A stretch of 20,269 nucleotides of DNA. Source: a virus. The position numbers and the translations under genes were made by a program. Under the pieces are notes generated by a model. The model saw only the letters and a list, made by a program, of their open reading frames with translations. It had not been told where the DNA came from and did no database searches. Below, piece by piece: positions 1-7,816 of the stretch. Location of the stretch: the IMG/VR virus record IMGVR_UViG_3300031711_000031, positions 1-20,269 of that record; one strand, written 5' to 3'. How positions within the stretch are numbered: position 1 is the stretch's first letter; every line of letters starts with the position of its first letter.

Positions 1-485
1 CAGATGCTCTCACCTCCGAACTTCGTGCACAACTCTTGGTCGAGCCTAGTGACAAGCTCCACCCGCTTCATGTGCGGATTCCATGCAGCTAGTTCTACGA
101 AACCGAGGGCGCGGCTGGCATCCTTGTTTCTGTGATGGGGAAATACATGAGCGCTATAGAACGTCGGGAAACCATAAGCCCAGGACTTTGAAATGACCTG
201 GTCGTAAACGGGCACATGCCGCCAATTACTTGGGGCATGAATCAGGGCAGCTTCGGCAAAGCGGTCGCCGTTGATGTTGGAGCTGTAGTACTCACCGGCA
301 CCCATCGCATTGACCAGTACATACTGAGAATCATTGCGTGGCTTCAACTGCCCAATATATGTAGCTACCTCGGGAAGTAACGTCGATGAAGCGACTTTCT
401 CGAAGTAAGAATCGGCTACGCCAAAAAGAGGTACTGCGGGAGGACCAAACTCTTCGCTGCCATTGAAGAGGCTGACCTTTATCAT
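1..485 (-). CDS. Prohead (head maturation) protease-like protein, C-terminus beyond the window
   Basis: The start ATG (485-483) overlaps the stop of the preceding gene in an ATGA arrangement. The frame is open for 161 codons to the window edge, so the C-terminus is missing. Readable landmarks are a GEYYSSNINGDRF segment (residues 64-76), an aromatic stretch around residues 102-110, HVFPHHRNKD (113-122) with clustered histidines that could include a catalytic His, and an AAWNPHMKRVELV segment (133-145). This order of Asn-Gly-Asp, His-His-x-Asn-Lys-Asp and Asn-Pro-x-Met-x-Arg-Val-Glu resembles prohead proteases of large myoviruses, which cut scaffold and capsid proteins inside the procapsid. 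I match it by memory of the family pattern, not by a search. A KVAS tetrapeptide at residues 30-33 is of the kind repeated in two other proteins here. Position at the end of the packaging module fits a head gene. The catalytic Ser is not assigned. Confidence 0.62.
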   Translation of the reverse strand, partial: MIKVSLFNGSEEFGPPAVPLFGVADSYFEKVASSTLLPEVATYIGQLKPRNDSQYVLVNAMGAGEYYSSNINGDRFAEAALIHAPSNWRHVPVYDQVISKSWAYGFPTFYSAHVFPHHRNKDASRALGFVELAAWNPHMKRVELVTRLDQELCTKFGGESI

Positions 486-1069
486 CCGTATTCGTTCTGC
501 GTATGTTCGACCTGCTCCACTACTTGGTCGCTGGTTCCTGGTGCGTACTTAGTCTTGGTCTGCCCAACTAGTTGCTTCTTTGGGCCTTCACTCCTCGTTC
601 CGAGGCCTCGGCTGAAGCCTTCCATTGCCGACTCAACCATCGGATGAGGCCGCTGTTGCTTCATGGCGCCCATGGCGTCGACACCAAGCATGCCGCGGTT
701 CTCCACTGGGGATTCCATGGCGCGCCGCATGTAAGCCCCGGCAACCATAGGCTCCCTGGTGAAGTCAGGGGCAAACGTCCGAAGAGAGGTGAACATCCGA
801 TTGAAACCAGCCGGGTCGCTATGGCTATGTTCTCTCAAATCGGGATTGGCCTCCATCATGCTGTTGAAGTCCCTGGTCTTTGTAGCAGCCAAGTAGGCCT
901 TGTGCGCTACGCCAGCTATCCCGCCAAATGCGGCGGCACCTGCGCCCATTGCCAGGGCGGTGCCTCCTGTAGCGGCCATTTGCTTTGCAGCAGGTGCCAT
1001 CTTGCCGGCAAACCCGCCTAGGTTTAGTGCCCTCTTCTCGAGCAAGAACTCATCGACTGGATTTGCCAT
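482..1069 (-). CDS. Gly/Ala-rich virion-type protein, 195 aa, function unknown
   Basis: This 195-residue protein lies between the 434-residue gene (stop 2 bases upstream of its ATG) and the prohead protease gene (4-base overlap), so it is surely in the same transcript. Residues about 20-62 are Gly/Ala/Met-rich with small residues spaced by four, like a glycine-zipper membrane segment. The middle holds NPDLREH, FNRMFTSLRTFAPDF and a VAGAYMRRAME stretch that I associate with conserved proteins of large phages without a known role. Lys-x-Ala occurs at residues 12 and 23. An internal capsid protein or a membrane-active ejection protein would fit, but that is inference. No enzyme motif or N-terminal signal peptide is seen. 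Confidence 0.75.
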   Translation of the reverse strand: MANPVDEFLLEKRALNLGGFAGKMAPAAKQMAATGGTALAMGAGAAAFGGIAGVAHKAYLAATKTRDFNSMMEANPDLREHSHSDPAGFNRMFTSLRTFAPDFTREPMVAGAYMRRAMESPVENRGMLGVDAMGAMKQQRPHPMVESAMEGFSRGLGTRSEGPKKQLVGQTKTKYAPGTSDQVVEQVEHTQNEYG

Positions 1070-1071
1070 AG

Positions 1072-2376
1072 TTACTGCCCTGTCATATTACGATATCGAC
1101 GGTTTTGATACTCCGCTGTACCGGGCACAACGGATTTGACTGCACGCGTTGCCCCCTGCACTGCTGGTCTATCAGTGACGCTTTGCAGGGCTGCATTACC
1201 GGCAAGTCCTGCACCTACAAGTGCTGTACCCTTGGCTCCCATAGCCAGTCGAGGCGCCAATGACTTGGCACCCTCCGAGCCTACAAGCAGATGGGCCATC
1301 GGCTTGGACACCGCATCGATGCCCTTACTGGTGCCCTTTACCGCTTTTCCCAACGCCCCAAGGGCACCGCCTGCCGCCTGCTTAAGCAGGTATTCAGTGC
1401 GGTCGGCTCCACGCGCCAACTCCTCGCACGCAGCACGCGTCGAAGCCAACTTGTTCAACGTCTCCACGAATTCCGCATAGGACGTAACCAACGGGTGTTC
1501 TGGGTTGACGACACCCGCCGACGCCCGCTTCGTCAAAGACTCTCCGATGGCATCGAGGGAAGTGAACAACCGCTCCTTTTGAAAGCGCGGAGTGAGAATG
1601 TGGAAAGCCACCTTCACATACACCGGGTCCTTCGTCACCGTGGACCATGCATTCACGACGTCGCCGAGACTGGCTCCCTCCAACGAGGCCTGTTTGACCT
1701 GACTGTATAGCCGGTCTCCGGCGTCTGCATAAATGAGCTCGAGCGCATCAATTTCGGAGCTCAGCGTGTCGCGCGCGCCGGCCAACTTCTGGTTCAGCTC
1801 CATCAACGGCCGCAGCGGGTCAGCAAACACCATGGGTGCAGGGGTGCCCGTGCCAAACAGGTCCCACATCTGCTGCTCGTAATGCGCGTGCTTCGGGAGG
1901 CCCGGCATCTTGGTCAGTTTTGGTAACCCCGGCACGGGCGGGTCCGACTCGGCAGACGCCGTCTTGTCCATGCCCGCATCACCGCGCTCCGCCGAGGCGC
2001 GCTTTGCCATCGATGGAGTCATTGCGAAGTCCAAAGTCCCGCGGTCGTACACGGAGCCCCCGCCTCCATCATTCAAGTCTTGTAATACCTGCGAAGGGTC
2101 GGCAGGGCCGCAGTCGAAATGAACTACCTTGTGGCTGCCTTCCTTACGAAATTCTTGCAGGTAGGCATCGCCATTGGTGAATTCAACTACGCGCCGAACT
2201 TGCTCGGGGGACAGCCGCTCGCTACGAACATTGTTCACAATGGCCTCGTTCAATGAGGCATACTTGCCCATCACCCAGTCTGATGCAGACTTTTTGCCAA
2301 GTACCTCCAGATGCTCACCAGAAACTGGCCTGGCGTCACGTTGTTGGAGAATAGTCTGAATCGGTGCATCACTCAT
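1072..2376 (-). CDS. Virion-type protein with many Lys-x-Ala repeats, 434 aa, function unknown
   Basis: A ribosome site reading AGAAAGG lies about 8 bases before the ATG. Residues 40-80 form a predicted helical domain (LNEAIVNNVRSERLSPEQVRR followed by a FTNGDAYLQEF segment) that looks like a conserved domain of large-phage structural proteins. Residues 100-170 are low complexity with Gly and Pro. Residues 333-405 are Gly/Ala-rich with a hydrophobic stretch near 377-397 that might contact a membrane. Eleven of 25 lysines are followed two residues later by Ala (29, 38, 125, 138, 162, 197, 228, 255, 283, 309, 332), and the C-terminal 100 residues have none. With 12.7% Ala about three would be expected. 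The gene sits between terminase and prohead protease, so a scaffold, internal head or ejection protein is plausible. I do not recognise a definite family. Confidence 0.78.
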   Translation of the reverse strand: MSDAPIQTILQQRDARPVSGEHLEVLGKKSASDWVMGKYASLNEAIVNNVRSERLSPEQVRRVVEFTNGDAYLQEFRKEGSHKVVHFDCGPADPSQVLQDLNDGGGGSVYDRGTLDFAMTPSMAKRASAERGDAGMDKTASAESDPPVPGLPKLTKMPGLPKHAHYEQQMWDLFGTGTPAPMVFADPLRPLMELNQKLAGARDTLSSEIDALELIYADAGDRLYSQVKQASLEGASLGDVVNAWSTVTKDPVYVKVAFHILTPRFQKERLFTSLDAIGESLTKRASAGVVNPEHPLVTSYAEFVETLNKLASTRAACEELARGADRTEYLLKQAAGGALGALGKAVKGTSKGIDAVSKPMAHLLVGSEGAKSLAPRLAMGAKGTALVGAGLAGNAALQSVTDRPAVQGATRAVKSVVPGTAEYQNRRYRNMTGQ

Positions 2377-2428
2377 GACTGTGGCCTTTCTTCACGACTC
2401 TGTAAGAATTAGCACATTGAAACGGCCC

Positions 2429-3139
2429 ATGGGAAGGCAAGACGGTCTCATCAATCATACTCAAGCAGCCAAACTGCTGGGTGTTACAAAGGGTCATCTT
2501 CGAAAAATGGCCAGCAATGGGGTCATCTTCCCGGCGCGCACCGGCGACCACTGCCATGAAACCGTCTATCGGCCCGAGGAAGTGTACGCGTTGCTCGAGT
2601 TGCGGGGACGCCGACTGCACATGCCCTCCATTGCCACAATGGCGCTCCAAGCTCAAGCACTTAGCCGCACAACAGCCAAGCGTTTAGACAGGCTTTGTCG
2701 ATTCCTTGGAATAGAGAACAACCGCTTGAAGCACGATGAGGAATCCATCTTCAATCTGCACATGCAGGTACGCGAGACGCTGAGAGAAGACCTAACTACC
2801 ATGCGTTCTGCTGCGCTCATTGAGTGGGCAGCCGTGTTCAACTCTTTCGATGAAGCTTACCTAGGACTGATTGAGCACTACACCTTGAACGAAAGCCCGT
2901 GGGACCTGTACCTTCAACTGGCGAACAATCTCATGCTACAACGTAGTGCTGAAGTGGACACCAACTTGGATTTCGCCTACGCCTGCCTTGACGCCGCTCG
3001 GCGGAACCTGCGGCACGTTGCCTACCACTACACGGCAGCAAAGCATGGGTATCGAGTGGCTGAAACGCTCTTCACAAAAGAAGCAGCCACCGAAGAAATC
3101 ATCGCGCAGTTGTACCCGCGCGACATCAGCCCATCCTGA
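2429..3139 (+). CDS. Helix-turn-helix (MerR/excisionase-type) DNA-binding protein
   Basis: This gene occupies the only stretch between the 434-residue gene and the terminase that has no minus-strand gene, so it is real despite being on the opposite strand. The N-terminus carries LINHTQAAKLLGVTKGHLRK followed after a short wing by a YRPEEVYALLELR helix, the usual layout of a MerR/excisionase-like winged helix-turn-helix. The rest is helical with no motif I recognise. The frame can be extended to an ATG at 2375, but that codon overlaps the start codon of the divergent gene and has no ribosome site, so I prefer the ATG at 2429, although its own ribosome site is weak. The stop lies 4 bases from the convergent terminase stop. 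It may be a transcription regulator or, less likely, a small terminase subunit. Confidence 0.72.
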   Translation: MGRQDGLINHTQAAKLLGVTKGHLRKMASNGVIFPARTGDHCHETVYRPEEVYALLELRGRRLHMPSIATMALQAQALSRTTAKRLDRLCRFLGIENNRLKHDEESIFNLHMQVRETLREDLTTMRSAALIEWAAVFNSFDEAYLGLIEHYTLNESPWDLYLQLANNLMLQRSAEVDTNLDFAYACLDAARRNLRHVAYHYTAAKHGYRVAETLFTKEAATEEIIAQLYPRDISPS

Positions 3140-3143
3140 CATA

Positions 3144-6017
3144 TCAACCCTGGTAGGTCGGACCTGAGTAACTGGACCAAACTGGGCCAACGTTGTCGCC
3201 CTCCTTGTTCGGGGCAATTACATCCGGGCGTGGCTTCACAATCATTGAGGCCAGGAAGCAATACAGCAGCGAGTGAAAAGCGTCGTCAGTCTTACCGGCA
3301 GTATGCCCGTACTGAATCATGCGAATTCTCTCGTTGTACTCGCTAAAGATGTTCAGCATGTCCTGCCCATAAGGCTCCTTGAATTCCTGCCAACGAGGGA
3401 ATTCAAATATGCCTCCACGCTTGATGGCAGCAAAAATGGCGCTCATAGCCTCTGTCCTATGTACTATCCAGCGTTGTAGCTTCGACTCCCAGCGCACCTT
3501 GGCCGAAAGTCTCGCAGCATATTGGTACTTCATTACGCGCTCTCTACCAAACCTGCGTGTGAGAAAGTCGTTGGGATAATGCCCGCCACCGTAGTCTGTC
3601 CCGATGATGCGAACGTTGTACGCCCGTAGGATTTCCTCAATCTTCTGCATTTGCCGTTCGGGCTCAGTATCCTCACCCATGAATCGGTGCATGTAAAAGA
3701 CACGGAACCTGTTACCCATGTACGTGCCCAGTGTCAGCACCGTGTAGCTGTGCTCGCCTGTGTTACCCTGGTAGGAAATACATCCATTACGTTCAGTAAC
3801 GATATAACCAGTGGGCACAGCACAGCAGTACACGCGCCCTTTGTACGGAACGTACTCAATCGAAGTTGATGGCGTGTTGAAGGCGTAATCACCAGCCATT
3901 GACCACAGCACCCTCCAACGAGTTTTACGATTTCCCTCAGCGGGTTTATGCAGACGAACCACCGCACGTAGGCCAAGTCGAATACAAAGCTCTTGAAAAT
4001 CTTCACAGAGACCCTTTGACGTTGAATAGAGGGCGCCACCAGTACAATCCTCACGTGGGTCATCATATCCATCCCCATCCACCATCGCCCGAAACAGCAC
4101 CCAAAGCTGCTCTGGGGCTAACTCCAAAAACTCCCTAGGAATACGCTTAGTGTCACACGCAGTGCCAATGTTGTCGGCATACCACTGCCAATATTGTTTA
4201 CCGTAAATTGTCCAGTTCACATCCCCCGTTTTTGGATTGGGAAACGTACTGAACGGAATGCTCATACGCTCCATGCAGTGTTGCATCTTCAAGTATGTCT
4301 CATGGTTTACAGTCTCACGCTGAGACATCTTTAGACAAGAAGGTCGGTCCCCGTCAAAGCATAACCCGCCTTCTGTAATTAGGTAGCCAAGTAATTCGAG
4401 CCAATCGCCCATACTATACGTAGCATCACAGGAGCCGGAATAACCTGGGCTAACAGGCAATCCAGGAAGTACAAACGACTCACGTTTCTCTCCGACCCAA
4501 TTCAATGCTCCGACAAACTTTACGTTGCCTCCACGCTTAGCTAGCTCACCTGCAGACTCAGTTACCCAACGTTCTCCCTGAGACATGCCAACACGCATAC
4601 GATGCGTATGCGTCACCATCAGGTCCATTCCGCCTTTGGTTTTCAGATGCAGTAATGGTTGGTCCCAATCACGTACCGTACGTACTTTGGGAAGTACAAA
4701 CGTCATTTCCCTGCTGTCAGGGTCCCACTGAGCTACCTTATCGTCATCAGTCAAATCTTTGAAGTACTTGAATCCGGTCTCCGTAAGAATCCTGGTCTCT
4801 TCATCATGGCAACCCCAATCGATACCAGCAAATATCTCCTGACCAAACCCCAGCGATTGGTACTTGTGCGCGTCCACCATGTAGACGTTGTCGCTGCAGC
4901 AAGCCCTTATCTGAGCAGTCGTAAGCGGGCGGAGCCCTGTGTCGAAAGAAACACCGAGTACCTCGTTGTAGAACTTGTTGCGGCCATAGTGGTCGTAGTT
5001 GTAAAGAAGCTCGTCCCAATCGAGCCACGGAACCATGAGCTGGGGGATGCGGTAGCCTTCGAATGGCGTATGTACTGGGTCATATTCAATGGAACACGCC
5101 CACTGTGCGTCATCTCCCATCGGGTAGATTCGCTTACCACATTTCTCGCAGATGAGATGTGCAAGCCCGATGTTCTTCTCACCAAGGATGTTCCAGTAAC
5201 GACCACCCTCCCCCATGGTGCAGTCACAGGGGACTACCCATTGGTTCTGAGTTGACCGGTTAGCCCAGTAGTCCTCGATGACGTTGTCGAGGGTCTTCGG
5301 GGTACCCGAGTAGATGTAACGCTTGAGTTGCTCAGGCGAGTGGGAAAGACACTGCTCGATAACGGGAATGTTGTCAGCGAGAATGTCTTGAATCTCATCG
5401 ATATCCAGCAGGTTGGCTGGTACGCCTCGAGCACGGTCAGCGTTTAGAAACGCGTTACGTAATGTAATCTTCGACCGATTGATGAACTGCTTCTCGAAAA
5501 CGTTCTGCGACAACATGTGTGTCGTAAACGTCTTCAATACTGGGCTGGTCTCGATGGGCTCTTTGATACGGTCGTTTGAGAATGTCTTGGTCTGCGTAGC
5601 TGAAGGGCTCACGTAGAGCACTTTGTACGAAGGAATGAGGCAGCTATAACTGAGCGCCATGTTGCCGAGCAACGTGGACTTCTCCACCTGGCGACCGCAC
5701 ATCAGCAGGATGCGGCGAAACGGGGTGTCATAAATCTGGCGTAGATGCCGCCGCCCATTGAACGTGAAATTCTCGTACCCGTCCATGCCGGGCATGCGAA
5801 AAGCATACTCAGTGAAACTTGACGGAAGTACTATCGGGGGAGGTTCGCGTTCGAGGATGCTGCCTTCCTCCTCCATGAACGGGTCTGAGTATTCCTCGAT
5901 TTCAGGAATCCATGACTTCCCAAGTTCAATTTGTCGTAGCTCAGCGTCGGTGAGTGGTCTACCATCTGGACCGTACTCAAGTTCTTCATCTGACGTGTAG
6001 ACTTCAGCAGCAGCCAT
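3144..6017 (-). CDS. terL: Terminase large subunit (DNA-packaging ATPase/nuclease) interrupted by an intein
   Basis: The 957-residue precursor would splice to a 607-residue terminase large subunit, a normal length. Visible in order: a Walker A variant CGRQVEKST (107-115); a Walker B region LLDIDEIQ (203-210); a zinc-binding insert with Cys264, Cys266, Cys290 and Cys293, as in GpA-like terminases; and a RuvC-type nuclease with acidic positions in GIDWG (398-402), GTDYGGG (806-812, numbered in the precursor) and KTDDAFHSLL (909-918). It powers DNA translocation into the procapsid through the portal and cuts the concatemer. The intein covers residues 403-752, right after GIDWG. A G-rich ribosome site (GGGGGGA) precedes the ATG at 6017. 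The downstream neighbour is convergent, with 4 bases between the stops. The family call is secure; the genome-end type it produces is not visible. Confidence 0.95.
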   Translation of the reverse strand: MAAAEVYTSDEELEYGPDGRPLTDAELRQIELGKSWIPEIEEYSDPFMEEEGSILEREPPPIVLPSSFTEYAFRMPGMDGYENFTFNGRRHLRQIYDTPFRRILLMCGRQVEKSTLLGNMALSYSCLIPSYKVLYVSPSATQTKTFSNDRIKEPIETSPVLKTFTTHMLSQNVFEKQFINRSKITLRNAFLNADRARGVPANLLDIDEIQDILADNIPVIEQCLSHSPEQLKRYIYSGTPKTLDNVIEDYWANRSTQNQWVVPCDCTMGEGGRYWNILGEKNIGLAHLICEKCGKRIYPMGDDAQWACSIEYDPVHTPFEGYRIPQLMVPWLDWDELLYNYDHYGRNKFYNEVLGVSFDTGLRPLTTAQIRACCSDNVYMVDAHKYQSLGFGQEIFAGIDWGCHDEETRILTETGFKYFKDLTDDDKVAQWDPDSREMTFVLPKVRTVRDWDQPLLHLKTKGGMDLMVTHTHRMRVGMSQGERWVTESAGELAKRGGNVKFVGALNWVGEKRESFVLPGLPVSPGYSGSCDATYSMGDWLELLGYLITEGGLCFDGDRPSCLKMSQRETVNHETYLKMQHCMERMSIPFSTFPNPKTGDVNWTIYGKQYWQWYADNIGTACDTKRIPREFLELAPEQLWVLFRAMVDGDGYDDPREDCTGGALYSTSKGLCEDFQELCIRLGLRAVVRLHKPAEGNRKTRWRVLWSMAGDYAFNTPSTSIEYVPYKGRVYCCAVPTGYIVTERNGCISYQGNTGEHSYTVLTLGTYMGNRFRVFYMHRFMGEDTEPERQMQKIEEILRAYNVRIIGTDYGGGHYPNDFLTRRFGRERVMKYQYAARLSAKVRWESKLQRWIVHRTEAMSAIFAAIKRGGIFEFPRWQEFKEPYGQDMLNIFSEYNERIRMIQYGHTAGKTDDAFHSLLYCFLASMIVKPRPDVIAPNKEGDNVGPVWSSYSGPTYQG
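3762..4811 (-). mobile_element. Intein with LAGLIDADG homing endonuclease, inside terL
   Basis: This 350-residue in-frame insertion begins with Cys403 (CHDEETRILTETG, splicing block A) and ends with ISYQGN at residue 752 (block G), followed by a +1 Thr of the extein. Block B is MVTHTHRMRV with the T-x-x-H pattern (Thr469, His472), and block F is VYCCAVPTGYIVTERNG. Between them lie the two LAGLIDADG motifs LLGYLITEGG (542-551) and LFRAMVDGDGYDDP (641-654), with a KRIP block D (624-627) between those. Removing it joins GIDWG to TGEHSY and restores a continuous nuclease motif, which fixes both borders. It should self-splice, and its endonuclease should cut intein-less terminase alleles. The residue before the final Asn is Gly instead of the usual His. 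Both endonuclease motifs keep acidic residues, so the enzyme may be active. Confidence 0.93.
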
Positions 6018-6375
6018 GTATCCCCCCGTCCCAACTAAAGACCCCTACGAGATGGTCGGTAACATGTGGGCGTCTTTGAAACGAGCGGCTGAAGGACATT
6101 GGGCTGATGAAGCAACCGTGAACCCAGACGGCCAAGGTTTCAAGGTCGCATTGAAGCTTGCACAGAAAATAGAACCAAGCACATGGAGCCTCGCCTCCAA
6201 GTACATACATCGCTACGCCCGCCACTCGCATTGGAAGCTGACAGAGATGTCTCGTTCTAATGGCTACGCGCAGTTTCGTATAGAGCATGCCCCGCCTAAG
6301 CCTAAGAAGAAGTGGCGTGGGCGGCGTAAACGCGGTCGAGAGCATCGTCCAGACGCTCAAAAAAAGTCAGAATGA
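6016..6375 (+). CDS. Small basic protein, 119 aa, function unknown
   Basis: This plus-strand frame fills the 284-base space between the terminase start and the stop of the next minus-strand gene, where no minus-strand gene can be read. The protein has a mixed helical body with four tryptophans and a strongly basic C-terminus (KPKKKWRGRRKRGRE), suggesting binding to nucleic acid. Its ATG overlaps the terminase ATG on the other strand within one CATG, and no ribosome site precedes it. A start at the ATG at 6052 or 6064 is possible. The 3' end overlaps the convergent 160-residue gene by 74 bases. It could be a small terminase partner or a regulator, or a spurious frame; sequence-like composition favours a real gene. 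Confidence 0.55.
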   Translation: MYPPVPTKDPYEMVGNMWASLKRAAEGHWADEATVNPDGQGFKVALKLAQKIEPSTWSLASKYIHRYARHSHWKLTEMSRSNGYAQFRIEHAPPKPKKKWRGRRKRGREHRPDAQKKSE

Positions 6376-6784
6376 AGTTGTCAGCATTCAACAGATTGGC
6401 AAAGCCACCCGCTCTGAAGTACCAACTGGTCATCTCCGGTACATATTGAGCGGAGATTCTTGGAAGGGTTGCCCGAAAGTACGCTTCAGCAACAGGGCTC
6501 AGTACTTCTGGGAACAAACGCTGCCAACGTAGCAAAGACTCTTCACGTACTCGATGCTTTCCGGCAACTTCAATGTATTCTTCTTTCGCAGGGAAGAAGT
6601 GCACGATGATATCGCCATCCAGAAAGGCGTACTCCGCCAAGAATGTAGTGTACTGCTCTACCTGAATGAACTTCACGACGGCATTCAGAACATTGCCAAC
6701 AGCCACCGGAGCATCTTTGCCTCCTGCAGCCACTCGTTCCTGATTGAATAGCTCCGCTGTCTCTTCCGCACTATGCATGGTCAT
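6302..6784 (-). CDS. Unknown protein, 160 aa, in the packaging module
   Basis: The ATG at 6784 lies inside the last codons of the 335-residue gene (14-base overlap); a second ATG two codons on, at 6778, also overlaps it. Such overlap indicates translation coupled to the upstream gene. The protein looks mostly helical, with hydrophobic segments around residues 32-66 and 120-140, and contains no cysteine cluster, signal peptide or catalytic motif that I recognise. It is followed on the same strand by the terminase large subunit after a 284-base gap holding a plus-strand frame. A packaging or head-completion role is suggested only by position. Confidence 0.75.
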   Translation of the reverse strand: MTMHSAEETAELFNQERVAAGGKDAPVAVGNVLNAVVKFIQVEQYTTFLAEYAFLDGDIIVHFFPAKEEYIEVAGKHRVREESLLRWQRLFPEVLSPVAEAYFRATLPRISAQYVPEMTSWYFRAGGFANLLNADNFILTFFERLDDALDRVYAAHATSS

Positions 6785-7778
6785 GGGTTGGGTCTACCTC
6801 GTCTTCGAACTCGCCCTCGTCATCGTCATCAACGCTCTCACCCTCTACATCTATAACTTGTGCCTTGGCGTCTGGGTGCACGTTTGTCGTATGCCGACCG
6901 GCGGACAACTGATGTAATGTAGGCACTACACTAGTTGTAGTAGCAACCCCAATCTTTCTCAAGTCCTCTCGTAGGCCCGTCTCAGGATTTACTACAAGTT
7001 CCTTGATTCGAGTCATGCCCTCGGCGATGGCGGAGAAGCCCTGGCCCATCTGTGCGCCATTTGGCCCTCCATAATTGACTGACTCCCAGGCACGATAGGC
7101 AGCAATATCCAATGTGCTTTGAACTATCTCGGCAGTTGGTATGGCCTTTGGCAGCACTCCCATATGCAATTGAGTCAACATTGAAGCCAATGGAGACGAC
7201 GGTAGACGGGCAGCAACTACACGTGGGTCCCCGTGGCGCATCCGAGTCAAGGAAGGAATCTGCGCCAACTTCTCCCTGTCCCTGCTCTCTTCGAAGGCTC
7301 CCGTAAATCTCATCTCAAGCAAAGCCCGCATCTCTGCAGAATCCAGCAGGTCAACGTCCCAGAAAAAGTGACGATACAACCGCACGGTTTCCTCATCGGC
7401 CTGCGTTACTCCGAAGCGCGAACGAAGCCCATGCGCCACGACCTCCAATGGAGCGTGCGAGATAAGCAGCGTCTCTACCAGCTCACGCCAACGCGGCTTA
7501 CTCAACACCTTGATGGCGCGGTTCATTGCCGGGGTAGGGTTGAATGCCTTGGCTAGCCCCTCCTTTATGAGAAACTTCTGTGAGCGAAGATGCCCTTCGT
7601 CCTCCGGATAAAACGGAGTGGGCGGACGCATCCTGTCTCGAAGCCACTGAATGTACCAGTCCCCGAGATAGTCGAGGCCCAGCTCATTGGCAGTGGCTCT
7701 AATGAATACGTTATCGTAGGTGTCGGGATGAACTACAAGGTACTTGTAATAGTTCTCAGCGGGGCTACGCCTAATCAT
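6771..7778 (-). CDS. Unknown 335 aa protein with helix-turn-helix-like segment and acidic tail; candidate small terminase subunit
   Basis: Residues about 97-145 read as a helix-turn-helix-like unit (helices around LVETLLISHAPLEVVAHGL and DEETVRLYRHFFWDV), the type used to recognise a sequence and pair with an aromatic FFDV-like helix. The last 30 residues are very acidic (VDDDDEGEFEDEVDP). A TGGAG ribosome site lies about 10 bases before the ATG. The gene is upstream of the terminase large subunit on the same strand, separated only by the overlapping 160-residue gene. DNA-binding helices plus packaging context make a small terminase subunit possible; this is inference, as no family signature is clear. 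Divergent HNH gene starts 38 bases upstream. Confidence 0.78.
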   Translation of the reverse strand: MIRRSPAENYYKYLVVHPDTYDNVFIRATANELGLDYLGDWYIQWLRDRMRPPTPFYPEDEGHLRSQKFLIKEGLAKAFNPTPAMNRAIKVLSKPRWRELVETLLISHAPLEVVAHGLRSRFGVTQADEETVRLYRHFFWDVDLLDSAEMRALLEMRFTGAFEESRDREKLAQIPSLTRMRHGDPRVVAARLPSSPLASMLTQLHMGVLPKAIPTAEIVQSTLDIAAYRAWESVNYGGPNGAQMGQGFSAIAEGMTRIKELVVNPETGLREDLRKIGVATTTSVVPTLHQLSAGRHTTNVHPDAKAQVIDVEGESVDDDDEGEFEDEVDPTHDHA

Positions 7779-7816
7779 CCTAAAAGTCTCCAGTAAAGTC
7801 GGGAATAAGAGCTAGG

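Noticed and set aside
2429-3139. Naming the helix-turn-helix protein the small terminase subunit
   Set aside because: It is next to the large subunit but on the opposite strand and convergent, and the MerR/excisionase-like fold is not typical for that role.
4659-5255. 198-codon plus-strand frame antisense to the terminase
   Set aside because: It lies wholly inside the terminase gene, spans the intein border, and its product has no recognisable domain; the terminase frame explains the sequence fully.
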